The notes below the pieces were generated by a model, which did not search any database, was not told the DNA's origin, and saw nothing but the letters and a program-made list of their open reading frames with translations. The position numbers and the translations under genes were made by a program. A DNA stretch of 64,000 nt, taken from positions 62,001-126,000 of the forward strand of contig CANDAE010000010.1 of the NCBI GenBank assembly GCA_947382645.1, read 5' to 3'. This stretch comes from Suilimivivens sp009774465 (GTDB lineage: Bacteria; Bacillota; Clostridia; Lachnospirales; Lachnospiraceae). Shown here one piece after another: positions 27,422 through 35,797 of the stretch. Position 1 is the stretch's first letter; each line of letters begins with the position of its first letter.

Positions 27422-28397
27422 CCCCTTTTTATTAAAACCGGCAGGAAAAGATTATCTGTGGGGCGGCCGCCGGTTAAATGACGATTTTTCAAAAGGCATT
27501 GATATGACGCCGCTGGCGGAAACCTGGGAATGTTCTACCCATCCTGATGGCCTCAGTATCATAAACAGCGGAGTTCATAAAGGCGCTTTTCTTTCTGACG
27601 TGCTGCAGGCACACCCTGAATATTTGGGCCTGCATTCCATGTCCCAAAAAGAGCTTCCAATCCTGATTAAATTTATTGATGCAAAAGATGATTTGTCTGT
27701 ACAGGTGCATCCGGACGACGCTTACGCAATGGCCCATGAAAAAGGCGCCAACGGAAAAACAGAAATGTGGTACGTTATGGATGCTTCAAAAGACGCTAAG
27801 CTCATCTACGGTCTTTCCCACACTGCCGATAAGGAAACCATAAAAAAAGGAATTGAAGAGGGAACCCTTGAAAAGTACCTTCAAAAAGTACCTGTTAAAA
27901 AAAATGATGTTTTTTCCATAGAGCCCGGCACCATACATGCCATTGGTGCAGGTGCCCTGATTGCAGAAGTACAGGAAAATTCAAATATTACTTACCGCCT
28001 GTATGATTATGACCGTATAGATAAAACAGGGCATAAAAGAGCTCTGCATATAGAAAAAGCTCTTGATGTGGCTAATTTAAACGGAATCGAAGCACCAAGA
28101 CAAAATTTAAGGGTATTAAAATATCAGCCCGGTTGTGCTGTTGAGTTTTTATACCGCTGTAAATATTTTCAAGTGGAACGTATGCTGGTAAATACGGAGC
28201 GGATTCGTGAAATGGTTCCCTTTGCCACCACCGAACTTTCCTTTGAAGTACTGCTGTGCATGGATGGCTGCGGAAGTATATCCTTCGGAAAAAATGAAAT
28301 GCTCCACTTCTTTCGCGGCGACTGTATTTTTGTACCTGCAAGCTCTGTTTCCATTAAAATTCATGGCAGTGCACAATTCTTAAAGGTAGGCTGTTAG
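27393..28397 (+). CDS. manA: Mannose-6-phosphate isomerase, class I
   Basis: This zinc enzyme interconverts fructose 6-phosphate and mannose 6-phosphate, feeding GDP-mannose synthesis. Zinc-ligand segments are visible: SVQVHPDDAYA (Gln and His), KTEMWYV (Glu) and EPGTIHAIGAG (His). KPAGKDYLWGG at the N-terminus is typical of Firmicutes members. ATG 27393 is preferred to an in-frame GTG six bases earlier. Either start overlaps the manC end by about 30 bases, so manC and manA are translated together. A phosphomannomutase is not present in the window and must lie elsewhere. Confidence 0.92.
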   Translation: MINKNLHLNNPFLLKPAGKDYLWGGRRLNDDFSKGIDMTPLAETWECSTHPDGLSIINSGVHKGAFLSDVLQAHPEYLGLHSMSQKELPILIKFIDAKDDLSVQVHPDDAYAMAHEKGANGKTEMWYVMDASKDAKLIYGLSHTADKETIKKGIEEGTLEKYLQKVPVKKNDVFSIEPGTIHAIGAGALIAEVQENSNITYRLYDYDRIDKTGHKRALHIEKALDVANLNGIEAPRQNLRVLKYQPGCAVEFLYRCKYFQVERMLVNTERIREMVPFATTELSFEVLLCMDGCGSISFGKNEMLHFFRGDCIFVPASSVSIKIHGSAQFLKVGC

Positions 28398-28418
28398 AAA
28401 AAATCAGAAAAAAAGTAT

Positions 28419-28447
28419 TTGACTTTTAAATTTTTCAGTGATATTAT
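28419..28447 (+). promoter_or_regulatory. trp: Promoter of the trp operon
   Basis: TTGACT (28419-28424) and TATTAT (28442-28447) are separated by 17 bases, just upstream of the T-box leader. Confidence 0.75.
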
Positions 28448-28459
28448 GTAAAAAATTAA

Positions 28460-28750
28460 TAACACCTAAACCGTTGATGCGGAGATAAAGGTGATGATGC
28501 TCCCACAGAGAGCCCGGATTGCTGAGAACGGGCGGAAAACAAATCATCAAATGGACCGCTGAGGGTGCAGTGAACAATAGTTGCTTCGTAACTATTCAGT
28601 ATTCTGCAACGTAAGGCATACGTCAGTTGCCAGGGATATGATGGTATCCCGTAAGCGTACAGCATGGGCTGTAAATCAAGGTGGCACCGCGGATATAGTA
28701 TACTTATTCGTCCTTGACAGAAATACTTCTGTCAGGGGCGTTTTTTTGTG
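28460..28750 (+). ncRNA. Tryptophan T-box riboswitch leader
   Basis: This untranslated leader senses uncharged tRNA-Trp. The conserved T-box sequence AAGGTGGCACCGCGG is at 28678-28692. The stem I region includes AGATAAAGGTG, and a candidate specifier codon TGG followed by A lies at 28552-28554, upstream of CTGAGGGTGCAGTGAA. A 12-bp terminator stem (28709-28720 with 28729-28740) with seven T residues follows. When uncharged tRNA binds, the antiterminator forms and trpE onward is transcribed. Position before trpE and the Trp codon agree. Confidence 0.95.
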
Positions 28751-28766
28751 TAAGAAAGGAGACATT

Positions 28767-30227
28767 ATGATACAACCTGAAATCAATGTACTAAAAGAGC
28801 TTCAAAAAGAAAATAAATACAAAACAGCTCCTGTCAGCATGGAAATTCTGTCCGATTTAAGAACTCCCATTGAAGTTCTTAAAATAATAAAAGGGATTTC
28901 CACCCACTGTTATTTACTGGAATCTGTTTCTGACCACGAAAAATGGGGGCGCTACACCTTTTTAGGATATGATCCCAGCCTGGAAATCACATGCCAGAAC
29001 GGACACATGAAACTGGGAGAATCTTCTTTTGAAACCACTGATCCGGGAAAATACATCCGACAGATATTAAGTGAGTACAAAAGTCCCCGATTCCCACACC
29101 TTCCTCCTTTTACCGGAGGACTGGTAGGATATTTTTCCTATGATTACTTAAAATACTCAGAGCCTTCTTTAGATTTAAACGCAGTTGATACAGAAAGGTT
29201 TAAGGATGTAGATTTAATGCTGTTTGATAAGGTAATTGCTTTTGACAATTTCAGACAGAAAATTATTTTAATTGTTAATATTCATCTTGAACGTTTAGAA
29301 GATGAATACAAACGGGCGTCTGCCGAATTGAATAAAATGGCAGAACTGATAAAGGCAAGCAAACCTGTTTCCGGCTTTTCCGGCAGATGTACTTCTGACT
29401 TCCATCCTTTGTTTCAAAAAGAAGAGTACTGCGCTATGGTGGAAAAGGCCAAACATCACATTAAGGAAGGCGATATTTTTCAGATCGTTCTCTCCAACCG
29501 CTTTGAGGCTGATTTTGAAGGAAGCCTCTTAAATGCCTACCGGCTTCTTCGAACCCTGAATCCTTCGCCCTACATGTTTTACTTTTCCAGCAGTGATTTG
29601 GAAGTGGCAGGCGCTTCACCGGAAACTCTGGTTAAACTCAAAAATGATACTCTTTATACATTTCCTTTGGCAGGCACCCGCCAAAGAGGCAGGACGCCGG
29701 AAGAAGATAAAGCACTGGAAAAAGAGCTCTTAGCCGATCCAAAAGAATTAGCCGAGCATAACATGCTGGTGGATCTTGGAAGAAATGACATTGGAAAAAT
29801 CAGCAAATTTGGAACTGTAAAAGTAGAGAAATACCTTAGCATCGAAAAGTATTCCCATGTGATGCATATTGGTTCTACTGTACGGGGACAAATCAGAGAA
29901 ACAGAAGATGCCCTGTCAGCAATTGATGCTATTCTTCCTGCAGGCACGCTCTCCGGCGCACCAAAAGTCAGGGCCTGCCAGCTCATTAATGATCTGGAAA
30001 ACAACAAGCGGGGAATTTACGGAGGGGCAATCGGCTATCTGGACTTTACCGGCAACCTGGACACCTGTATTGCCATCCGGATTGCCTACAGGAAAAACGG
30101 GAAAGTATTTGTAAGAAGCGGCGCCGGAATTGTAGCCGACTCCGTTCCCGAAAAAGAATATCAGGAGTGCATAAACAAGGCGGCAGCAGTAATCAATGCA
30201 TTAAAATCCATAGAGGAGGTGGAATAA
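28767..30227 (+). CDS. trpE: Anthranilate synthase component I
   Basis: The enzyme makes anthranilate from chorismate with ammonia supplied by TrpG, the first committed step to tryptophan. The feedback-inhibition motif LLES is intact (HCYLLESVSDHEKWGRY), so tryptophan probably inhibits it. The C-terminal chorismate-binding region shows IFQIVLSNRFE, GTLSGAPKVRA and RSGAGIVADSVPEKEY. ATG 28767 follows GAAAGGAG and lies just after the T-box terminator. Its stop shares one base with the trpG start (TAATG), so both subunits are made in equal amounts. Confidence 0.96.
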   Translation: MIQPEINVLKELQKENKYKTAPVSMEILSDLRTPIEVLKIIKGISTHCYLLESVSDHEKWGRYTFLGYDPSLEITCQNGHMKLGESSFETTDPGKYIRQILSEYKSPRFPHLPPFTGGLVGYFSYDYLKYSEPSLDLNAVDTERFKDVDLMLFDKVIAFDNFRQKIILIVNIHLERLEDEYKRASAELNKMAELIKASKPVSGFSGRCTSDFHPLFQKEEYCAMVEKAKHHIKEGDIFQIVLSNRFEADFEGSLLNAYRLLRTLNPSPYMFYFSSSDLEVAGASPETLVKLKNDTLYTFPLAGTRQRGRTPEEDKALEKELLADPKELAEHNMLVDLGRNDIGKISKFGTVKVEKYLSIEKYSHVMHIGSTVRGQIRETEDALSAIDAILPAGTLSGAPKVRACQLINDLENNKRGIYGGAIGYLDFTGNLDTCIAIRIAYRKNGKVFVRSGAGIVADSVPEKEYQECINKAAAVINALKSIEEVE

Positions 30228-30808
30228 TGATTTTACTAATTGACAATTATGACAGTTTTTCCTACAACCTGTTCCAATTAATTGGTTCCTTAAATCCGGA
30301 TATTAAAGTCATTAGAAATGATGCTGCTTCTGTAAAGGAAATTGAGGAAATGAAACCGGAAGCAATTATCATTTCCCCCGGCCCGGGCAGACCGGAGGAT
30401 GCAGGAATCTGTGTTGATGCTGTAAAAGAATTAGGAAACAAAATCCCCATTCTGGGCGTCTGTCTGGGGCATCAGGCCATTTGTATGGCTTATGGCGGAA
30501 CGATCTCCTATGCCAGAGAACTAATGCATGGAAAGCAGTCCGATATGACACTTGACAGAAGCAGTCCCATTTTTCAGGGATTGCCTGATCGAATACCTGT
30601 TGCAAGATATCACTCTCTTGCACTTGTTGAAGAAACCCTTCCTGAATGCCTTACGATAACCGCAAGAACTGACAATGGAGAAATTATGGCTATCCAGCAT
30701 AAAGCATATCCTGTGTATGGCCTGCAGTTTCATCCTGAATCTATTCTTACTCCGAATGGGAAATCTATTGCAGCTAATTTTTTAAAGCAGGTTAAAGTCT
30801 GCAAATGA
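30227..30808 (+). CDS. trpG: Anthranilate synthase component II (glutamine amidotransferase)
   Basis: This class I glutamine amidotransferase of 193 residues releases ammonia for TrpE. Catalytic residues are the Cys in LGVCLGHQAI and the His and Glu in LQFHPESILT. LIDNYDSFSYNLFQ is the standard N-terminus, which fixes the start at 30227 just after GGAGGTGG. The gene is separate, not fused to trpD as in enterobacteria. Confidence 0.96.
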   Translation: MILLIDNYDSFSYNLFQLIGSLNPDIKVIRNDAASVKEIEEMKPEAIIISPGPGRPEDAGICVDAVKELGNKIPILGVCLGHQAICMAYGGTISYARELMHGKQSDMTLDRSSPIFQGLPDRIPVARYHSLALVEETLPECLTITARTDNGEIMAIQHKAYPVYGLQFHPESILTPNGKSIAANFLKQVKVCK

Positions 30809-30878
30809 AAAAATAAAAGGAAATGTAACTGAAAACTCTAATGTGAATGCCCGGCAAAGCGGGCGGAAAGGAGCAATA

Positions 30879-31895
30879 ATGATTAAAGAAGCAATCGTAA
30901 AAATTGTTGATAAACAGGATTTGACTTATGAAGAGGCTTATGCTGTCATGAATGAAATTATGAGCGGAGAAACTTCTCCTACACAAAATGCAGCTTTTCT
31001 GGCGGCTTTATCCACCAAAAGCACCAAATCAGAAACCATACATGAAATAGCCGGATGTGCCGCCGCCATGAGAAGCCATGCGCTTAAAGTAACTCATAAT
31101 ATGGATGTTCTGGAGATTGTTGGTACAGGTGGTGACGGTTCCCACAGTTTTAACATTTCCACTACCTCCGCATTAGTTGCTGCAGCAGGAGGTATTAAAG
31201 TAGCAAAGCATGGCAACCGTGCCGCTTCCTCTAAATGCGGAGCGGCAGACTGTCTGGAAGCCCTCGGTGTTAATATTGATCTTACCCCTGAAAAGTGTAA
31301 AGAGCTTCTTGAAAAAGCCGGAATCTGCTTTTTATTTGCGCAAAAGTATCATACCTCTATGAAATACGTAGGTTCTATCCGTAAGGAGCTTGGTATACGA
31401 ACCGTATTCAATATTTTAGGTCCTCTGACCAACCCTGCTTCCCCTTCCATGCAGCTTCTGGGGGTTTATGATCCCTCTTTGGTAGAGCCCCTTGCAAGAG
31501 TGCTTTCAAACCTGGGAGTAAAAAGAGGCCTTGTGGTCTATGGACTTGACAAAATGGATGAGATTTCTGCAAGCGCGCCCACTGCTGTCTGTGAAATAAA
31601 TAATGGTGAGTACGCAAGCTATACCATAAAACCGGAAGACTTTGGCCTGACCTCCTGCCATAAAGAAGAACTTACAGGCGGCACTCCGGAGGAAAATGCA
31701 GCTATCACACTTTCTATTTTAAAAGGAGAAAAAAGCCCCAAAAGAAACGCAGTTCTTCTAAATGCCGGCGCTGCCCTTTATATCGGAGGAAAAGCTGACA
31801 GTATGAAAGACGGTATTTTGTTGGCTGCAGAATTAATTGACAGTGGTAAAGCACTTACAACACTAGAAGCCTTCAAAGAAATAAGCAATTCCTGA
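30879..31895 (+). CDS. trpD: Anthranilate phosphoribosyltransferase
   Basis: This 338-residue enzyme joins anthranilate to PRPP. The PRPP-binding loop GTGGDGSHSFNIS and the segments AKHGNRAASSKCG and RKELGIRTVFNILGPLTNP are diagnostic. ATG 30879 is chosen because AAAGGAG lies six bases upstream and the standard N-terminus (MIKEAIVKIVDKQDLTYEEA) begins there; an in-frame start at 30843 does not have a site. It is third in the operon, 70 bases after trpG. Confidence 0.96.
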   Translation: MIKEAIVKIVDKQDLTYEEAYAVMNEIMSGETSPTQNAAFLAALSTKSTKSETIHEIAGCAAAMRSHALKVTHNMDVLEIVGTGGDGSHSFNISTTSALVAAAGGIKVAKHGNRAASSKCGAADCLEALGVNIDLTPEKCKELLEKAGICFLFAQKYHTSMKYVGSIRKELGIRTVFNILGPLTNPASPSMQLLGVYDPSLVEPLARVLSNLGVKRGLVVYGLDKMDEISASAPTAVCEINNGEYASYTIKPEDFGLTSCHKEELTGGTPEENAAITLSILKGEKSPKRNAVLLNAGAALYIGGKADSMKDGILLAAELIDSGKALTTLEAFKEISNS

Positions 31896-31950
31896 AAAAC
31901 CTTTTTCCTATGCTGAGACTTTATAAAAAATGAAAGGATTTCATATCAGA

Positions 31951-32775
31951 ATGGCAACTATTTTAGACACAATTGCAGAATATACAAAAGAACGGGTTAA
32001 AAAGGAAAAAGAAGTTTGCTCTCTGACAAAAATAAAAAGTGAAGCTTTATCTATGAACTGCAATACAGGTTTTCCTTTTGAAAAAGCCCTCTCCTCACAG
32101 GGCATCAGCTTCATCTGCGAGTGCAAAAAAGCTTCTCCTTCCAAAGGGCTTATTGCTGAGGATTTTCCATATCTGAAAATTGCAGAAGAATATGAAGCTG
32201 CCGGCGCCTCCTGTATTTCCGTTTTGACAGAACCCAAATGGTTTCTGGGAAAAAATGAATATTTAAAAGAAATTGCAGAGCATGTTTCCATCCCCTGTAT
32301 CCGCAAGGACTTTGTTGTGGATGAGTACATGATCTATGAAGCAAAGCTGTTGGGTGCCAGTGCAGTTTTGTTAATCTGTTCACTGCTTCCCACTGAGCTT
32401 TTGACGGATTACATTGAAATTTGCAATCGGCTTGGTTTATCCGCCTTGGTGGAAGCACATGATGAACAGGAAATTGCTTCTGCCATAAAAGCGGGCGCAC
32501 GTATCATAGGAGTCAATAACCGAAATTTAAAAAATTTTTCTGTAAATGTATGTAACAGCCAAAAACTCCGCACCCTGGTTCCTGAAAGTATTCTTTTTGT
32601 GGCGGAAAGCGGAATTAAAAACCGTAAGGATATAGAAGTTTTAGAGAAAGCCCATGTAGATGCCGTTTTGATTGGAGAAGTACTTATGAAAGCCCAGGAT
32701 AAAAAAAGAATGATAAATACTCTAAAAGGCTTAGAGCCTGAAAGTTTTGCAGGTATAGAATCCTTAAAGTTGTAA
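31951..32775 (+). CDS. trpC: Indole-3-glycerol phosphate synthase
   Basis: This TIM-barrel enzyme closes the indole ring of CdRP. Conserved segments are FICECKKASPSKG (with catalytic Lys and Glu-region residues), IRKDFVVDEYMIYEAKLLGA, GVNNRNLKNF and VAESGIKNRKD. ATG 31951 is chosen because the usual ILDTIAEYTKERV start follows at once. A start at 31930 would add seven residues with no better ribosome site. It is monofunctional, with trpF as a separate gene after a 105-base gap. Confidence 0.95.
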   Translation: MATILDTIAEYTKERVKKEKEVCSLTKIKSEALSMNCNTGFPFEKALSSQGISFICECKKASPSKGLIAEDFPYLKIAEEYEAAGASCISVLTEPKWFLGKNEYLKEIAEHVSIPCIRKDFVVDEYMIYEAKLLGASAVLLICSLLPTELLTDYIEICNRLGLSALVEAHDEQEIASAIKAGARIIGVNNRNLKNFSVNVCNSQKLRTLVPESILFVAESGIKNRKDIEVLEKAHVDAVLIGEVLMKAQDKKRMINTLKGLEPESFAGIESLKL

Positions 32776-32880
32776 GAGCGTTAATTTATGTGCAATCTTA
32801 AGGTAATAAAAAAGCAGGATTTCCTGCAGAAAATACCCTGCACAAAGTGTGGATAAAGTAACATTCAAAGGAGTAAAGTC

Positions 32881-33483
32881 ATGACGAAAATAAAAATTTG
32901 CGGTTTGCAGTCACCGGAAGATATTTCCTGTGTAAATCAATTAAAACCAGATTATATTGGTTTTGTGTTTTTACAGGGAAGAAAAAGATATGTTTCCCCA
33001 AAGGATGCTTTAGCCCTGCGGGCGCTTTTAGATCCTTCTATCCAAAGCGCAGGTGTTTTTGTAAATGAATCAATTGAAAATATTGTTCCCCTTTTACAAA
33101 GTCAAACCATACAAATTGTGCAGCTTCACGGACAGGAAGACGCTTCTTACGTCCAAAGGCTTAAATCTTTGTATCACTGCCCTGTTATCAAGGCATTTAT
33201 CATAAATACCAAAGAAGATATTCAAAAAGCACTGAATTTTCCTGCTGACTATCTTCTTTTGGATAGCGGCTTAGGAACTGGAAAAACCTTTGACTGGTCA
33301 CTAATCCAAAATATAAAACGCCCCTTTTTTCTGGCAGGCGGATTAAATGCGGAAAACGTAGCACAGGCCATATCCATGACACACCCTTATGGAGTAGATA
33401 CCAGCTCTGGAGTGGAAACCAGCCACCGAAAAGATGCTGCAAAAATAGAAGCCTTTATCCGCTCTGTCCGCAATATTCAGTGA
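32881..33483 (+). CDS. trpF: Phosphoribosylanthranilate isomerase
   Basis: This 200-residue TIM-barrel enzyme carries out the Amadori rearrangement of PRA to CdRP. Segments typical of TrpF are KICGLQSPEDI (catalytic Cys), IGFVFLQGRKRYVSP, VQLHGQED, LLLDSGLGTGKTFDW (catalytic Asp), FLAGGLNAENV and GVDTSSGVET. AAAGGAG precedes the ATG. The 105-base gap before it holds only a tight GCAGGA/TCCTGC hairpin and one isolated DnaA-box-like sequence. Confidence 0.95.
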   Translation: MTKIKICGLQSPEDISCVNQLKPDYIGFVFLQGRKRYVSPKDALALRALLDPSIQSAGVFVNESIENIVPLLQSQTIQIVQLHGQEDASYVQRLKSLYHCPVIKAFIINTKEDIQKALNFPADYLLLDSGLGTGKTFDWSLIQNIKRPFFLAGGLNAENVAQAISMTHPYGVDTSSGVETSHRKDAAKIEAFIRSVRNIQ

Positions 33484-33562
33484 ATCAAATATCTCACGCA
33501 GGCTGTTCTCTGGCGGATTGCCCGCGAAAATAAAAAATAAAGAGAAAAAGAGAGGAAAATTT

Positions 33563-34753
33563 ATGTCAAATGAAAAAGGACGCTTCGGAGTTCATGGCGG
33601 TCAATACATTCCTGAAACTCTCATGAATGCAGTGATTGAACTGGAAGAAGCTTATAACCATTACAAAAATGATCCTGAATTTAATCAGGAGCTTACCACT
33701 TTATTTAATGAATATGCGAACCGCCCCAGCCGCCTTTACTATGCGGAAAAAATGACCAGAGATTTGGGCGGCGCAAAAATTTATCTAAAAAGAGAAGATT
33801 TAAATCACACCGGCTCTCACAAAATTAACAATGTATTGGGGCAGGCCCTTTTAGCCAAAAAAATGGGAAAAACCAGATTGATTGCGGAAACCGGCGCCGG
33901 ACAACATGGGGTTGCAACTGCAACTGCCGCCGCACTGCTTGGCATGGAATGCGTTGTTTTTATGGGAGAAGAAGACACAAAAAGGCAGGCCCTTAACGTA
34001 TACCGAATGCGGCTTTTAGGCTCTGAGGTTATTCCTGTCAGAACAGGAACCGCCACCTTAAAGGATGCTGTTTCCGAAGCAATGCGGGAATGGACCAGCC
34101 GGATTGATGACACCCACTATTGCCTTGGCTCTGTTATGGGGCCTCATCCCTTTCCTACTATTGTGAGAGATTTTCAGGCTGTTATCTCCAGGGAAATCAA
34201 GCAGCAGCTTATGGAAAAAGAAGGACGTCTGCCTGATGTGGTGATGGCGTGTGTAGGTGGTGGCAGCAATGCTATGGGTACTTTCTATCATTTTATTGGT
34301 GATAAAAATGTAAAGCTGATTGGATGTGAAGCTGCCGGACGGGGAACTGACACCTTTGAGACAGCAGCAACTATTGCTACCGGCCGCCCTGGAATTTTTC
34401 ATGGAATGAAGTCCTACTTTTGTCAGGATGAATATGGACAGATTGCTCCGGTTTATTCCATTTCCGCCGGTCTTGATTACCCCGGCATCGGACCGGAACA
34501 TGCTTATCTTCATGATACAGGTCGGGCTCAATATGTTCCTGTCACAGATGAAGAAGCGGCAAATGCCTTTGAATACCTTTCACGCACAGAAGGCATTATA
34601 CCTGCTATCGAAAGCGCACACGCAGTGGCACATGCCATGAAGATTGCCCCCACATACGAAAAAGATAAAATTATTGTCATTACCATTTCCGGGCGGGGCG
34701 ATAAAGACTGTGCTTCCATTGCACGTTACAGAGGGGAGGATATTAATGAGTAA
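33563..34753 (+). CDS. trpB: Tryptophan synthase beta chain
   Basis: This PLP enzyme condenses indole with serine. The PLP Lys is in HTGSHKINNVLGQ, the catalytic Glu region in IAETGAGQHGVATAT, and the phosphate loop is GGGSNAMG. FGVHGGQYIPETL is the standard N-terminus of the long TrpB1 type that partners TrpA. ATG 33563 is chosen because AGAGGAAAATTT precedes it; the upstream in-frame start at 33518 adds a non-conserved lysine-rich stretch. The last eight bases overlap trpA. Confidence 0.96.
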   Translation: MSNEKGRFGVHGGQYIPETLMNAVIELEEAYNHYKNDPEFNQELTTLFNEYANRPSRLYYAEKMTRDLGGAKIYLKREDLNHTGSHKINNVLGQALLAKKMGKTRLIAETGAGQHGVATATAAALLGMECVVFMGEEDTKRQALNVYRMRLLGSEVIPVRTGTATLKDAVSEAMREWTSRIDDTHYCLGSVMGPHPFPTIVRDFQAVISREIKQQLMEKEGRLPDVVMACVGGGSNAMGTFYHFIGDKNVKLIGCEAAGRGTDTFETAATIATGRPGIFHGMKSYFCQDEYGQIAPVYSISAGLDYPGIGPEHAYLHDTGRAQYVPVTDEEAANAFEYLSRTEGIIPAIESAHAVAHAMKIAPTYEKDKIIVITISGRGDKDCASIARYRGEDINE

Positions 34754-35537
34754 TATTAAAAAGGCTTTTGCAAATGGCAAAGCATTTATTCCGTTTATTA
34801 CCTGTGGTGATCCCGATCTTGACACCACAAAAGAAATTATACGCGCTATGGCGGCAAATGGTGCTGACCTGATAGAGCTTGGTATTCCCTTCTCCGATCC
34901 AACCGCAGAAGGGCCGGTTATTCAGGGCGCAAATCTGCGCGCATTAAAGGGGGGCGTAACCACAGACAAAATTTTTAACATGGTAAAAGAACTCCGTCAG
35001 GATTTAAGCCATCCGTTAACTTTGCCAATGGTGTTTATGACTTATGCCAACGTGATATTTTCCTATGGCGCAGAGAAATTTATCAGTACCTGTTCGGAAA
35101 TTGGGATAGATGGATTGATTTTGCCTGATCTTCCCTTTGAGGAAAAGGGAGAATTTGATGAAGTCTGCCAAAAATATAACATTGATCTTATTTCCTTAAT
35201 TGCGCCTACTTCTGAAAACAGAATTGCCATGATTGCCAAAGACGCGAAAGGATTTATTTACATTGTATCCAGCCTTGGCGTCACCGGCGTAAGAAATGAA
35301 ATTCGTACGGATATTGCTTCTTTGGTAAAACTGGTTCGGGAAAATTCTTCTGTCCCCTGCGCAGTAGGTTTCGGCATCTCCACCCCTGAGCAGGCCGCTA
35401 AAATGGCCGGAATCTCTGATGGCGCAATCGTCGGCTCCGCAATTGTCAAACTGGTGGCGCAGTATGGAAAAGATGCCGCCGGACCGGTTGGGGAATATGT
35501 GAAGAAGATGAAGGATGCGGTAAGAAATCATATTTAG
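34746..35537 (+). CDS. trpA: Tryptophan synthase alpha chain
   Basis: The enzyme splits indole-3-glycerol phosphate and channels indole to TrpB. Catalytic Glu and Asp are in LIELGIPFSDPTAEGPVIQ and GLILPDLPFEE, with phosphate-binding VSSLGVTGVR and VGFGISTPEQA. ATG 34746 follows GAGGGGAGG and overlaps the trpB end by eight bases. It completes trpEGDCFBA. No clear U-run terminator follows; see the palindrome and repeats at 35567-35686. Confidence 0.96.
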   Translation: MSNIKKAFANGKAFIPFITCGDPDLDTTKEIIRAMAANGADLIELGIPFSDPTAEGPVIQGANLRALKGGVTTDKIFNMVKELRQDLSHPLTLPMVFMTYANVIFSYGAEKFISTCSEIGIDGLILPDLPFEEKGEFDEVCQKYNIDLISLIAPTSENRIAMIAKDAKGFIYIVSSLGVTGVRNEIRTDIASLVKLVRENSSVPCAVGFGISTPEQAAKMAGISDGAIVGSAIVKLVAQYGKDAAGPVGEYVKKMKDAVRNHI

Positions 35538-35566
35538 TCTGGCTGCTTTCGATTGATCATATGAAC

Positions 35567-35619
35567 GTCTCCTTCGATTTAAGATTATCTTACGATATTC
35601 TTCTCATAACGAAGGAGGC
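35567..35619. other. Stem-loop downstream of trpA
   Basis: GTCTCCTTCG (35567-35576) pairs with CGAAGGAGGC (35610-35619). A smaller inner palindrome, TAAGAT-T-ATCTTA, lies between the arms. It could serve as a non-classical 3' end for trp or for the opposite ABC-3C operon; there is no adjacent U-run. Confidence 0.5.
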
Positions 35620-35629
35620 ATTCTGTGAA

Positions 35630-35686
35630 TTTCTTTATTAGTTTCTTTGTTAGTCTTTAGGATTTCTTTGTTAGTTTCTTTATTGG
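35630..35686. repeat. Degenerate 12-base tandem repeat
   Basis: Four copies of TTTCTTTRTTRG start at 35630, 35642, 35663 and 35675. The middle pair is separated by a 9-base spacer, giving two dimers. It lies at the junction between trpA and the AT-rich island and contains no gene. Confidence 0.8.
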
Positions 35687-35797
35687 TTTTTTGATCCCAT
35701 TTGCAATTTTGTATATTTTTGTATATGTTCATTCATTTCATTTTCCCTGCCTGTTCAAATATTTATCAAACTTATCTTTTCTACCTGTAATTAAATA

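Noticed and set aside
32813..32855. Internal terminator and DnaA site in the trpC-trpF gap
   Set aside because: The GCAGGA/TCCTGC hairpin has a two-base loop and no U-run, and a single DnaA-like 9-mer is expected by chance; another lies inside the TPR gene near 49550.
35630..35686. CRISPR-like short repeats
   Set aside because: Repeats are only 12 bases, adjacent rather than spaced by unique 30-base spacers, and there are no cas genes.
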